This document shows, piece after piece, positions 53,393 to 62,921 of a DNA stretch of 64,000 nt. The notes under the pieces are model-generated. The model was not told the DNA's origin and did no database searches. It saw only the letters and a program-made list of their open reading frames with translations. The stretch spans positions 1-64,000 of the forward strand of contig NZ_JALJVY010000013.1 of assembly GCF_024168485.1 (NCBI RefSeq). Direction: 5' to 3'. Made by a program: the position numbers and the translations under genes. Source of the DNA: Sphingobium sp. OAS761 (lineage in GTDB: Bacteria > Pseudomonadota > Alphaproteobacteria > Sphingomonadales > Sphingomonadaceae). Each line of letters begins with the position of its first letter. The stretch's first letter is position 1.

Positions 53393-55696
53393 ATGCGCCG
53401 GCTGGCATTGGTTTCGACACTGACGGTGGCTGCTGGCTTCATGCTCTCGGCACCGGCCACCGCCGACGCGGCGGACGAGGCGCCCGCGCCATTGACTGCG
53501 CCGACACCCGCAGCCGCACCCGTTCAGACGCGGCCCAATGTTTTGATTTGGATGATCGACGATGTGGGCTTTGGCCAATTGTCCGGCTTTGGCGGTCTGG
53601 TTCCCACGCCGAACATCGAACGGGTTGCGCATATGGGGTTGCGATATGACAATTACCGCACCGCACCGATGTGTTCGCCAGCGCGTGCGTCGCTTCTGAC
53701 GGGACGGATGCCGCATAGCGTGCACATGGGCGGCCATCCCCTCCAGGCTTTTCCGTTTCCCGGCTACGACGGCAAGGTTCCCGCGGAAGCGGGTACTATC
53801 GCCGAAAATCTGCGCCAGGCGGGATACCGTACTTACGCCGTCGGAAAATGGGATCACCTGCCGCCCTCTGAAGCCTCGCCGGCCGGCCCGCTCACGCACT
53901 GGCCGTTGCAGCAGGGTTTTGAACGCTATTACGGCTTCCTTTCTGCCGACACCGACAATTTCTTCCCGACGCTGGTGCGGGACAACAGCGCGATCAGCGC
54001 TCCGATCAAGCCCGGTTATCACCTGAGCGCCGACATGGCCGACCAGGCGATCGCCATGCTGACCGATCGGGACGGCAGCGATGCCGACGAGCCTTTCTTC
54101 CTATATTGGGCTACCGGCGCCGCGCATGCGCCGCACCACGCGCCGCAAGCGTGGATAAACCGTTTCAAGGGTCAGTTCGACATGGGCTGGGACAGGGCGC
54201 GCGAAACCATCCTTGCGCGGGAGATCAAGGCCGGCCTGATTCCCGAAGGCAGCAAACTTGCTCCGCTACCCGATGCGGTTCCGGCCTGGGACAGCCTGGA
54301 TGCCGACCACAAGCGACTATATGCGCGACAGATGGAAGCGTTTGCCGCTTCACTCTCCTATGCCGACGCGCAGTTCGGACGTATCCTCGACGCTCTTTCT
54401 GCGCGCGGCGAACTCGACAACACCATCATCATCATAACTACGGACAACGGCGCCAGCGCTGAAGGCGGTCCCGGCGGAGCGTTGACCGAATCCTACATCG
54501 GCAACGCGACACCACCTGCCTTTTCCGACAATCTGGCAATGATCGACAAATGGGGCGGGCCCGATACCTATCCGCATTACAGCCTGGGCTGGGCGGTCGC
54601 GGGCGACACGCCGTTCCGCTACTGGAAGCAGACGGCGCACGATGGCGGCATCCATGTGCCGCTCGTTATGGCCTGGCCCAGGGGGATCCCGGCGCGGGGC
54701 GAGTTGCGTCACCAGTTCGTGCACGTAAGCGACATCGCGCCTACCGTGCTCGATCTGGCGAAGGCACCGCTTGCCGACACCGTCAACGATGTGAAGCAGG
54801 CTCCCATGGAGGGGCTCAGCTTCGCGGCGACCTTCGCTGCGCCGGGTGACCGGCGCCAGGGTGAGGGGCGTTACGCCGAACTGTATGGCAACAAATCATT
54901 CTGGCAGGACGGCTGGACCATCGTCACCAGCCATCGGCTGAAAACCTGGGATTCGGCCGTCAATACCGGGCAGCCCTTTGATGATCCGTGGCAGCTCTAC
55001 GATACCGTCCGCGACCCGGGCCAGACGACTGACCTTGCGGCCGAATATCCCGACCGGGTCAAATCCATGGCCGCCGCCTGGCAGCAACAGGCGCAGCAGC
55101 ATCGGGTCTTTCCGCAACATAATATTGGCGATGATACGCCCGAACAATCCGCGGGCTTCGTCGCTGCATTAAAGAGCCGGAATGGCAAGTGGCGCTATCC
55201 CGGCCCGGTCAGCAATCTCTATTTCTCGTCGGCGCCGCCCGTCAATCTGATGCCCTTTACGGCCACCATTCGGCTCGACCTGTCCAGCACGAACGAAACC
55301 GGACCCGTCTTCGCTTATGGCGGGCGCGTTCCGGGCATGGCGCTTTATCTAGACCAGGGCCGTCCGGTGTTCCTGTTCAACGAGATTACCGGTGCCCAGC
55401 ACCGGATCGAAGGATCCGAATTGCTGCCCAAGGGTGCGAACAGGCTGGAGCTGCGATTGCGCACGGCGGGCAAGGCCGATACGCAGAACCGGTCGGACTG
55501 GACAGTCGCCATCACCGCGAACGGAAAGCAGGTCGCGCAGGATGTGCTGCACATCGAAATGCCGCGCATGATGGGAATTTCCGCGACATTCGATGTCGGT
55601 AACGACACCGGGTCGCCGGTGATGTCTGGCTACCCTGCCGGGACGCCGCTCAATGCGACGATCAAGGAGATGACGTTCGATTTCTTCGCAAAGTAA
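53393..55696 (+). CDS. Secreted type I arylsulfatase
   Basis: A 767-residue sulfatase that should hydrolyse sulfate esters. A Sec signal peptide (about residues 1-27, ending in ATADA) directs it to the periplasm. Metal-binding DD at 56-57 (MIDDVGFG) and the active-site motif CSPAR at 94-98 with LLTGR after it are intact; the cysteine is normally converted to formylglycine by a separate enzyme, not seen here. A C-terminal domain of about 200 residues follows the catalytic part. AGGGGAAC precedes the ATG. Together with the nearby sulfotransferase it forms a sulfation/desulfation pair. Steroid or aryl sulfates are candidate substrates. Confidence 0.92.
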   Translation: MRRLALVSTLTVAAGFMLSAPATADAADEAPAPLTAPTPAAAPVQTRPNVLIWMIDDVGFGQLSGFGGLVPTPNIERVAHMGLRYDNYRTAPMCSPARASLLTGRMPHSVHMGGHPLQAFPFPGYDGKVPAEAGTIAENLRQAGYRTYAVGKWDHLPPSEASPAGPLTHWPLQQGFERYYGFLSADTDNFFPTLVRDNSAISAPIKPGYHLSADMADQAIAMLTDRDGSDADEPFFLYWATGAAHAPHHAPQAWINRFKGQFDMGWDRARETILAREIKAGLIPEGSKLAPLPDAVPAWDSLDADHKRLYARQMEAFAASLSYADAQFGRILDALSARGELDNTIIIITTDNGASAEGGPGGALTESYIGNATPPAFSDNLAMIDKWGGPDTYPHYSLGWAVAGDTPFRYWKQTAHDGGIHVPLVMAWPRGIPARGELRHQFVHVSDIAPTVLDLAKAPLADTVNDVKQAPMEGLSFAATFAAPGDRRQGEGRYAELYGNKSFWQDGWTIVTSHRLKTWDSAVNTGQPFDDPWQLYDTVRDPGQTTDLAAEYPDRVKSMAAAWQQQAQQHRVFPQHNIGDDTPEQSAGFVAALKSRNGKWRYPGPVSNLYFSSAPPVNLMPFTATIRLDLSSTNETGPVFAYGGRVPGMALYLDQGRPVFLFNEITGAQHRIEGSELLPKGANRLELRLRTAGKADTQNRSDWTVAITANGKQVAQDVLHIEMPRMMGISATFDVGNDTGSPVMSGYPAGTPLNATIKEMTFDFFAK

Positions 55697-55703
55697 ACAA
55701 GGT

Positions 55704-55721
55704 CGGCGGTTACAACCGCCG
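55704..55721. terminator. Hairpin between convergent genes
   Basis: CGGCGG and CCGCCG arms (55704-55709, 55716-55721) with a 6-base loop lie 7 bases after the sulfatase stop. No T-run; a terminator for the plus strand is likely but not certain. Confidence 0.5.
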
Positions 55722-55772
55722 GCCCATCGTCGGCAAACCTCCGCGCCGGTCACGGCGCGGATGAAGGGCGCA

Positions 55773-56858
55773 TCAGGCAGCCATGCGCCCGGCTACCGGG
55801 GCCTCGGCCGGATATTCCCTGGGCGATCCGATTGCATATTCCGCCATTAGCAATGCCTTGAAGGCGGCGTCGTTCAACGGATCCGCCGGCATGGTGAAGG
55901 CAATGTCGCGCTTGGCCAGGTCGCTGGCGAAAATGTCCATCACCCGATCAACGCTCAAATCATCCAGATGATCGGCGCGAATGCGGAACGCGTCATAGTC
56001 TGCATAGCATTCCGCCGTCCAGTGGAACAGCCAGCGTATTTCTTCCGTCGCCAGGCGGGCGATCACCGTGTCGCCGTTCCGCACCTGCCACTGGCCCAGG
56101 TCGCCGGGCGTGCCTTCGATAACCGAATCGAAGGTCAGCCCTTTGACCTTGCCCCACTGATCCGGCGTGCCGCTGGTTTCGCCGCGATGATACATATTCT
56201 CGTTCTCCGCCACGACGGCGATGTTCCAGAACGGCGCCGGAATACGTTTGGGCGGATTATGGCCACCATCGGGCCAGTAGGTGAAGCCCCCTCGGTCCGA
56301 CGCTCGCCAGAACCATGTGACAACGGCGGCCAGCTGAATCTTGTATTCGCGGAACAGGCGCGAATTCGTCATTACCGACAAAAGCCAGATCGGCGTGTTG
56401 GTGCTGTCCATGCCACGATAGGACGTGGCATCGAAATGTCCTGGGTCGGCCGACGGTTGCGGCGGACCATAGTTGAAATGGAGCTGGCGCGGCATCACGA
56501 TGCCCGCGTTGAAATAGTCGCGTGCCCAATCCATCAGCTTGGGATTATAGAAGGCGCTGGCGACGACGGGGTCGAGCACGGCCGAATTCTTGGCCAGATA
56601 ACCATGAAACATCGGCGCGAGAAAATGATCGAGCGTCAGCCCCTCGGGCATTTTTCCTGATGTGGCCGCGACGATCTCCTCAGCTGATCCAAAGAGCTGT
56701 TTGACCAAAAGCCCGTTGGCTGGTCCCCGGTGGACAGCCGTGAAAAGCGCCTCGACCTGCTCCGGCGTATAGACGTCCGACTGCACCTTTGGCGGCGAAA
56801 AGGGGATCAATTCGGCGGCCCGGATATCTGCCCGCGACGCTGCGTCCATATGTGTCAT
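55773..56858 (-). CDS. Unrecognised conserved-looking protein
   Basis: A 361-residue soluble protein that I cannot place in a family. It is rich in Trp, His and Tyr. Two notable segments are LHFNYGPPQPSADPGHFDAT and NMYHRGETSG; an H-x-D followed by a distal His and Arg could be an iron site like that of 2-oxoglutarate oxygenases, but this is only a guess. No signal peptide or membrane helix is seen. The ATG at 56858 follows AGAGGATC. It lies upstream of nothing on its strand until the sulfatase and 134 bases downstream of the Tat-signal SDR. Confidence 0.7.
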   Translation of the reverse strand: MTHMDAASRADIRAAELIPFSPPKVQSDVYTPEQVEALFTAVHRGPANGLLVKQLFGSAEEIVAATSGKMPEGLTLDHFLAPMFHGYLAKNSAVLDPVVASAFYNPKLMDWARDYFNAGIVMPRQLHFNYGPPQPSADPGHFDATSYRGMDSTNTPIWLLSVMTNSRLFREYKIQLAAVVTWFWRASDRGGFTYWPDGGHNPPKRIPAPFWNIAVVAENENMYHRGETSGTPDQWGKVKGLTFDSVIEGTPGDLGQWQVRNGDTVIARLATEEIRWLFHWTAECYADYDAFRIRADHLDDLSVDRVMDIFASDLAKRDIAFTMPADPLNDAAFKALLMAEYAIGSPREYPAEAPVAGRMAA

Positions 56859-56992
56859 GATGATCCTCTCCCAAGTGTCCGGCGACGAACCCAGGTCTCG
56901 AACCAGAATAGCATATCGCAGATATGGCACAAATGCCGTGCGCAGGCTCAACTATGCCATTTCGCTATATGATGGCATGGTCGTCGGTCCCG

Positions 56993-57946
56993 TCAGGCTG
57001 CATTGTTCGCCATGGCGCCCGCCGCGACATCGATCGCTGATCCCGTAATATGCCGTGCCTCTTCCGACAGCAGGAACAGCACCGTGTCACTGACGTCCGA
57101 TGGCTCCACCCAGGCGATCCCCTGTGGTGAATGGGGATTGGCCATGCGCTTTGCCTGAAATTTCGCGCGCGTGGGTTCGGGGTCGCCCGGCAGCGCCTTT
57201 GCCCATCCGGCCGGATTGTCGATCAGCGGCGTATTCACCGATGTCGGACAGACGCAGTTCATGGTGATGTTCTGCCGCGCGACTTCCAGCGACGCGGCCT
57301 TCACCATGCCGATAATGCCCCATTTGGATGCGCAATAGGCTGAACCCGTCGCATGTCCGCTGCGGCCGGCCAGCGAAGAGGTGACGACGATGCGGCCGAA
57401 ACGCTGGTCGACCATGCCGGGCAGGACTGCCCTGATCGCATGAAACACGCCGTAGAGATTGGTCTGGATGATGTCGTCGAACAAGGCGTCGCTCATTGCG
57501 GCGATGGAGGAGGTGCCATAGATGCCGGCGTTGGCCACCATCAGGTCGATGCGACCGAACATGGCCTGCCCCTGCCGGACCACGTCCGCCGCCGACGCCG
57601 CGTCGCGTATGTCCGACCGGATTGCGAGCACGCGCCCGCCAGCGGCACGGACCATGTCGGCCGTATCGTCCATGTCGGACTGCCGCGCCATCGGATAATC
57701 GATCGAACCTACATCCTTCAGGCTGTCGGACAGGATGATGTCGGCGCCTTCAGCCGCCAGCCTTTGCGCATGGCTGCGTCCCTGTCCGCGTGCGCCGCCG
57801 GTGATCCAGGCCACCTTGCCTGCGAACCGTCCGCGCCGTTCCCCGGACGATGCGGCGGACACCGAACTTGCCGCCCCTGCGGCGGCAACGGCCCCGGCGG
57901 CCCCTACGAAATGCCGGCGTGACATGACCTTGTCATCCATCGTCAT
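56993..57946 (-). CDS. Tat-exported SDR of the mycofactocin-coupled type
   Basis: A 317-residue short-chain dehydrogenase with an N-terminal twin-arginine signal (MSRRHFVGAAGA, Arg10-Arg11, then an Ala-rich hydrophobic stretch). The catalytic domain has TGGARGQGRSHAQRLAAEGA, an insertion with SIDYPMARQSDMDDT, and the catalytic YCASK. The insertion with YPMA resembles carveol dehydrogenase-like, mycofactocin-coupled SDRs, which keep NAD tightly bound. The ATG at 57946 follows GAGGAGG. Export by Tat would carry a folded, cofactor-loaded enzyme to the periplasm. Substrate: a hydroxylated terpenoid or steroid is a possibility. Confidence 0.83.
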   Translation of the reverse strand: MTMDDKVMSRRHFVGAAGAVAAAGAASSVSAASSGERRGRFAGKVAWITGGARGQGRSHAQRLAAEGADIILSDSLKDVGSIDYPMARQSDMDDTADMVRAAGGRVLAIRSDIRDAASAADVVRQGQAMFGRIDLMVANAGIYGTSSIAAMSDALFDDIIQTNLYGVFHAIRAVLPGMVDQRFGRIVVTSSLAGRSGHATGSAYCASKWGIIGMVKAASLEVARQNITMNCVCPTSVNTPLIDNPAGWAKALPGDPEPTRAKFQAKRMANPHSPQGIAWVEPSDVSDTVLFLLSEEARHITGSAIDVAAGAMANNAA

Positions 57947-58017
57947 AACATCCTCCTCACCTGTGGCGAACTTCGCGTCCGCGCAGAAGGAAGTGTCAAG
58001 GCGCAGGAGCCGTAGCG

Positions 58018-58953
58018 TCAAGCCTTTGCGAGATATTTCCGGGCAAAAGCGCAGGCGTCGCGCATCGATTCCTGGGCACCGGGGAGGAATCCGATCCAGG
58101 ATACGAAGCCGTGAACCATGCCGGGGTAGCGCTTAACCTCCACCGGAACGCCGGCCTGTTGCAACACCGGTGCATAGGCCTCGACCGCGTCGCGGATCGG
58201 ATCGCATTCGGCGCTGGCGATATAGGTGGGCGGCAAGGCTTCGTGGCTGGCCGCCTTCATCGGGCTGGCGCGCACATCGTCGAAATCGGACGCGTCGCGG
58301 ATATGCAATTCCCAGAAATAATGCGCGTCGTCGAGCCGCAGCACCGGGCCATGCTCGAATTCCAGTGCTGATCCTTCTTCCGGAATCGGGTGGATACCCG
58401 GACCGTACCAGTTGATCACGACGGAAAGTTTCGGCGCGCCCGCCTCCTTTGCGAGCAGGGCGCAGGCGCTGGCAATCACGCCGCCGGCACTGTCACCCGC
58501 AACGCCGATCCTGTCAGGATCACCGCCCAGGTCGGCCGCGTGCGCGCCGACCCATTGTGTCACGGCCCAACCGTCTTCGAAGGCGGCGGGAAATTTATGT
58601 TCGGGGGCCAGGCGATAATCGACCGACACCACCAGCGACTGCGCGCCGCCTGCCAGCCCCCGCGCGATCATGTCTTGCGTATCGAGGTCGCCGACGACAA
58701 AGCCGCCGCCGTGGAAATAAACGATCACGGGGAAAGGGCCCGCGCCTTCCGGCGTGTAGACGCGAACGCCTATCTCGCCCGCCGGTCCCGGCACCACGCG
58801 GTCCTCCACCGATGCCAGCGTGACCGCTGGCGGCGGCAGCTGGAGCGAACTGGACCGTACCGCCTGCCGCAATGCGTCAACAGGGAAGTTTCGGACCGAT
58901 GGCCATTCGGGCTGTCCGGCGAACATGGCTTCCAATTGGGGATCTAAAGGCAT
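58018..58953 (-). CDS. Alpha/beta hydrolase, HSL-type esterase
   Basis: A 311-residue esterase of the hormone-sensitive-lipase group. HGGG at 81-84 gives the oxyanion hole and GDSAGG holds the nucleophile Ser155. The acid lies in SAECDPIRD and the histidine in GMVHGFVSW. It is intracellular, as no signal is seen. It could cleave an ester or lactone formed by Baeyer-Villiger oxidation, a frequent pairing. It begins 7 bases after the ligase gene stop. Confidence 0.9.
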   Translation of the reverse strand: MPLDPQLEAMFAGQPEWPSVRNFPVDALRQAVRSSSLQLPPPAVTLASVEDRVVPGPAGEIGVRVYTPEGAGPFPVIVYFHGGGFVVGDLDTQDMIARGLAGGAQSLVVSVDYRLAPEHKFPAAFEDGWAVTQWVGAHAADLGGDPDRIGVAGDSAGGVIASACALLAKEAGAPKLSVVINWYGPGIHPIPEEGSALEFEHGPVLRLDDAHYFWELHIRDASDFDDVRASPMKAASHEALPPTYIASAECDPIRDAVEAYAPVLQQAGVPVEVKRYPGMVHGFVSWIGFLPGAQESMRDACAFARKYLAKA

Positions 58954-58959
58954 GGGTCG

Positions 58960-60519
58960 TTATTCCTTGTCGATTTCCCGCAGCGCCGTACGCAGCACCT
59001 TGCCGCCGGCGTTGCGGGGCAGAGCATCCACGAACGCCACTTTTCGCGGCGTCTTGTAATTGGCCATATGCTCGCGCGCCCAGCCGATGATGCCGCGCTC
59101 GTCCGCCTCGGCGCCGGGACGCAGCACGACGAAGGCCTTGCCGATCTCGCCCATGCGCTCGTCCGGAATGCCGATCACCGCCGCCGTTTCGATCGCCGGA
59201 TGCGCCGCGAGCAGCTTTTCGATCTCGGCCGGATAGCAATTGAAGCCTCCCGAGATGTACATGTCCTTCTTGCGATCGGTGATCTTGAGGTAGCCGCGCG
59301 CGTCGATCGTGCCGATGTCGCCGGTATGCAGCCAGCCGTCCGGATCGATCGCTTCGGCCGTCGCCGTCGCATCATCCAGATAGCCCTTCATGACGGAATG
59401 ACCCCGGACCCAGAACTCGCCCGCTTCGCCGATGGGGACGTCCTTCCCGTCATCATCGACGCAACGTATCTCCATGCCCGGCATCGGATAGCCGCAGGTA
59501 TGCGCCACCGTCTCTGCATCATCCCCCTGGCACGTCATCGAAATGACGCCGCATTCGGTCATGCCATAGCCGTTGACGATGTTGGACATGCCCAGTTCCG
59601 TGCGCATGCGGTCGACCAGTGATGGCGCGACCGGGGCGGCACCGGTCACGGCCACGCGAAGGGATGAAAAGTCGCGCGGCTTGTCGCCGGCCAGCTCCTG
59701 CAACAGTGTCAGGTAGATTGTCGGCGGTCCCGGCAGGAAGCTGATGCGGTTCTGTTCGATCTGGCGCACCATTTCCGCGCCGTCGAACATTGCCATGGGC
59801 ACGATGGTGGCCCCGCGCGTCAGGCAGTTCACCCATCCGGCCTTGTAGCCGAATGTGTGGAAGAAGGGATTGACGATCAGATATTTGTCGCCCTCGCGCA
59901 GGTCTACCCGCACTGCCCAGTCGCCGAAGGTCTGGACTACCTGCCGGTGGGTGGCGATCGCCCCCTTTGGGCGGCCGGTCGTTCCGGAGGTGAAGATGAT
60001 ATCGCTGATGTCGTCGCCAGACAGGCGGTCGAAGGCGGCATCGACGGCCGGATCGTCCGGCCCCTTGCCCCGCGCGAGAAAGGCCGCGAAACCGGTATCG
60101 GTATAGATTACTTCCTGCATGTCGGGCAGGTCTTCGGCGGAAAGCAGGGTCTTGTAATCGGTGTCCAGGAAATTCTGCGGCGCGAACACCAGCTTCGCGT
60201 GGCTGCGGCGTATGATGTCGGCCGCTTCCTGCCCCTTGAACCTGGTATTGAGCGGAACGATAGCGGCCCCCACGATGTGCGCGCCCAGAGCAGCGATGAC
60301 CCACGCGCGGCAATTGGGTGCCCAGATGGCAACCCTGTCGCCATGGCCGATACCCATGCCCAGCAGTGCCGATGCGGACAGCCGCGCATCGGCCCAGATC
60401 TTCGCGAACGTCCAATGCCGGTCGCCCTCGATCAGTCCGACCGCATAAGGCCATTTTTCGGCGGCTGCCTTTGCGGAGGCCGGTATCGTCTCCGGCCATG
60501 TGCCCATTTGATCGGTCAT
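58960..60519 (-). CDS. Acyl-CoA synthetase, FadD3-like
   Basis: A 519-residue AMP-forming acyl-CoA ligase. The P-loop FTSGTTGRPKG spans 176-186, followed by INPFFH-type VNPFFHTFGYKAGW, the YGMTECG block and the C-terminal catalytic lysine in NAGGKVLRTAL. The sequence as a whole resembles FadD3, the ligase that activates the perhydroindane propionate left after steroid ring A/B removal. This resemblance is from memory of the family pattern. It begins an activation-to-beta-oxidation operon with the genes upstream of it. Confidence 0.88.
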   Translation of the reverse strand: MTDQMGTWPETIPASAKAAAEKWPYAVGLIEGDRHWTFAKIWADARLSASALLGMGIGHGDRVAIWAPNCRAWVIAALGAHIVGAAIVPLNTRFKGQEAADIIRRSHAKLVFAPQNFLDTDYKTLLSAEDLPDMQEVIYTDTGFAAFLARGKGPDDPAVDAAFDRLSGDDISDIIFTSGTTGRPKGAIATHRQVVQTFGDWAVRVDLREGDKYLIVNPFFHTFGYKAGWVNCLTRGATIVPMAMFDGAEMVRQIEQNRISFLPGPPTIYLTLLQELAGDKPRDFSSLRVAVTGAAPVAPSLVDRMRTELGMSNIVNGYGMTECGVISMTCQGDDAETVAHTCGYPMPGMEIRCVDDDGKDVPIGEAGEFWVRGHSVMKGYLDDATATAEAIDPDGWLHTGDIGTIDARGYLKITDRKKDMYISGGFNCYPAEIEKLLAAHPAIETAAVIGIPDERMGEIGKAFVVLRPGAEADERGIIGWAREHMANYKTPRKVAFVDALPRNAGGKVLRTALREIDKE

Positions 60520-60528
60520 TCGCCCGCC

Positions 60529-61704
60529 CTATTTGCCCCGCGGCTCGCGCGGCATGCCCAGCCCGCGTTCGGAGATGATGTTGCGCTGAATCTGGTCGGT
60601 CCCGGCATAGATGGTGTCGGACCGGCTCATCAGATACATGTTGGGCAGGCCGTCGAACCGTTCCTCACTGGCGCCGATCTCGCCTTCCTGTCCCAGCACG
60701 TCCATTGCGAGTTCGCCCAAGTCACGGTGCCATTGCGACCAGTAAAGCTTGTAAGTATAGGCCGCTCCCGACAGGTCGGCGCCGCCTTCCCCGTCTGACA
60801 ACATGCGCAGGCCGTTGTAGCGCATGATCTTCAGGCCCGCGTGGGCTTGCGCGATCTTCTGGCGGATAATGGGGTCGTTCGCCTTGCCGTTGCGGCGGGC
60901 AATTGCGATCACCTCGTCCAGTTCGTTGCGGAAATGCATCTGCTGAGCCAGCGTCGAAACGCCGCGCTCGAACCCCAGCAGCGCCATCGCCACGCGCCAT
61001 CCGTCGCCCTCGTTGCCGATGCGATCAATGGCGAGCGCCTCCGCGCCGTCGAAGAAAACCTCAGCGAATTCCGCCTCGCCCGTCATCTGGCGGATCGGGC
61101 GGGCGTCGACGCCCGGCTGGTCCATCGGCACCATCAGAAAGGACAGGCCCTTTCCGCCGACGCTGCCCGGCTCGGTCCGCGCGACGACGAAGCACCAGTC
61201 GGCGATCGTGCCCATCGACGTCCAGATCTTCTGCCCGTCGATGATGTATCGATCGCCTTCCAGCCGCGCCTTGGTCTTGACGTTGGCCAGATCGCTGCCC
61301 GCGCCGGGCTCCGAATAGCCCTGACACCAGATCGCCTTGCCGCCCGCGATGTCCGGCAGGAAGCGTTGCTTCTGGTCGTCATTGCCCATCGCGATCAGCG
61401 TCGGCCCCATCAACTCGACGCCCAGATGGCCAGCACGCGGCGGCCCCTTGGCCCGGGCATATTCCTCCGCGAAGATGATCTGCTGCGCGATGGATGCGTT
61501 GCGCCCGCCCCATTGTTCCGGCCAGCCGATAACGCTCCAGCGCGCCGCGCCCAGCGCGGCTTCCCATGCCCGGCGTTCCTCTACATTGTCGACCTGGTTG
61601 GTCTGGCTGCGGATCGCCTTGAAGGGGCCGTTGAGCTGGCTGTTCAGCCAGTCGGCGGCCTCTTCACGAAAGGCTTTCAGTTCAGGGGCGAAAGCGAGCT
61701 GCAT
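60529..61704 (-). CDS. Acyl-CoA dehydrogenase, FadE30-like
   Basis: A 391-residue acyl-CoA dehydrogenase. WCQGYSEPGAGSDLANVKT, IWTSMGTIADWCFVVART and the late DTIYAGTDQIQRNIISERGLG match FadE30 of the steroid C/D-ring pathway closely in pattern. In the canonical EGT position it reads YAGT, so the usual glutamate is absent, as in that relative. It follows the thiolase by 3 bases and precedes the ligase by 9. Confidence 0.88.
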   Translation of the reverse strand: MQLAFAPELKAFREEAADWLNSQLNGPFKAIRSQTNQVDNVEERRAWEAALGAARWSVIGWPEQWGGRNASIAQQIIFAEEYARAKGPPRAGHLGVELMGPTLIAMGNDDQKQRFLPDIAGGKAIWCQGYSEPGAGSDLANVKTKARLEGDRYIIDGQKIWTSMGTIADWCFVVARTEPGSVGGKGLSFLMVPMDQPGVDARPIRQMTGEAEFAEVFFDGAEALAIDRIGNEGDGWRVAMALLGFERGVSTLAQQMHFRNELDEVIAIARRNGKANDPIIRQKIAQAHAGLKIMRYNGLRMLSDGEGGADLSGAAYTYKLYWSQWHRDLGELAMDVLGQEGEIGASEERFDGLPNMYLMSRSDTIYAGTDQIQRNIISERGLGMPREPRGK

Positions 61705-61707
61705 GGG

Positions 61708-62910
61708 TCAGGCGACCTCGAACAGGCCGGCCGCGCCCATGCCGCCCGCGACGCACATCGATACGACGACATATTTGACGCCGCGGCGCTTGCCCTCGAT
61801 CAGCGCGTGGCCGACCAGGCGGCTGCCGGTCATGCCGAACGGATGGCCGATGGCGATGCCGCCGCCGTTGACGTTGAGTTTTTCCGGATCGATGCCCAGT
61901 TCGCGTTGGCAGTAGATAGCCTGACTGGCGAACGCCTCGTTGATTTCGAACAGGCCGATATCGTCCATCGTCAGCCCGGCGCGCTTCAACAGCTTGGGAA
62001 TGGCGAAGACCGGGCCGATGCCCATCTCCTCCGCCTTGCAGCCGGCGACCTGGAAGCCGCGATAGACGCCCAGGATGGGCAGGCCTTCCTTCTGCGCGGT
62101 GGCCAGGTCCATGACGACCTGCGCCGATGCGCCGTCCGACAGCTGGCTGGCGTTGCCCGCGGTGACATGCTTGCCTTCCTTGATGACGAGGCCATCCTTG
62201 AACACGGGCTTCAACGCGGAAAGCTTTTCAAAGGTCGTGTCGCCGCGCACGCCTTCGTCGCGGTCGAGCGTCACTTCCTCCTTGCCGCTTTCGGTCCCGT
62301 CCTTTTCGAACAGCGCCTTGGTGACGGTGATCGGCACGATCTCGTCGGCGAACTTGCCCGACGCCTGCGCCGCGCCGGCGCGCTGCTGGCTGAGCGCGGA
62401 AAAGCGGTCCTGGTCCTCGCGGCTGACGCCATAGCGTTCGGCTACGATCTCGGCCGTTTCGATCATCACCATATAGGCGTGAGGATCGGCCGCCTTGATG
62501 AATTCCGACCGGTTGCGGAAGGCGGGGGCATGCTTGTTGATGGTGAGCGAAATGCTTTCCATGCCGCCGGCGACCGCGACGTCGATCTCGTCGGCGATGA
62601 TGCCGCGCGCTGCGAGGGCGATCGCGTTCAGGCCCGAGGAGCATTTGCGGTCGAGCGTGAATCCGCCGGTCGTGTCGGGCAGGACGGAACCGTGCACGGT
62701 CAGCCGGCCCAGATTGTAGCTCTGCGTGTTCCAGTGATTGCCGACGCCCAGATAGACATCGTCGACGCGCGCCGGATCGATCCCGGCGCGTTCGATGGCG
62801 GCGTTGACGACATGGCTGGACAGGACCGGCGCTTCGGTATCGTTGAACGCGCCGCGATAGGCTTTGCCGACGCCCGTCCGGGCGGTGGAGATGATGGCTG
62901 CTTCACGCAT
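61708..62910 (-). CDS. Acetyl-CoA C-acyltransferase (thiolase), FadA6-like
   Basis: A 400-residue thiolase. Catalytic Cys90 is in [10 protein letters not shown], the histidine in [11 protein letters not shown] and the second cysteine in [11 protein letters not shown]. It cleaves a beta-ketoacyl-CoA to acetyl-CoA and a shortened acyl-CoA. The ATG at 62910 opens directly on the family start [16 protein letters not shown]. Gene order with FadE30-, FadD3- and IpdF-like genes supports a ring C/D role, by inference. Confidence 0.92.
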   Translation of the reverse strand: MREAAIISTARTGVGKAYRGAFNDTEAPVLSSHVVNAAIERAGIDPARVDDVYLGVGNHWNTQSYNLGRLTVHGSVLPDTTGGFTLDRKCSSGLNAIALAARGIIADEIDVAVAGGMESISLTINKHAPAFRNRSEFIKAADPHAYMVMIETAEIVAERYGVSREDQDRFSALSQQRAGAAQASGKFADEIVPITVTKALFEKDGTESGKEEVTLDRDEGVRGDTTFEKLSALKPVFKDGLVIKEGKHVTAGNASQLSDGASAQVVMDLATAQKEGLPILGVYRGFQVAGCKAEEMGIGPVFAIPKLLKRAGLTMDDIGLFEINEAFASQAIYCQRELGIDPEKLNVNGGGIAIGHPFGMTGSRLVGHALIEGKRRGVKYVVVSMCVAGGMGAAGLFEVA

Positions 62911-62921
62911 GGGTAATTCCT

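Noticed and set aside
60841..62916. Long plus-strand frame of 691 codons
   Set aside because: It is antisense to the acyl-CoA dehydrogenase and thiolase, which have full catalytic motifs. High GC third positions create such open antisense frames.
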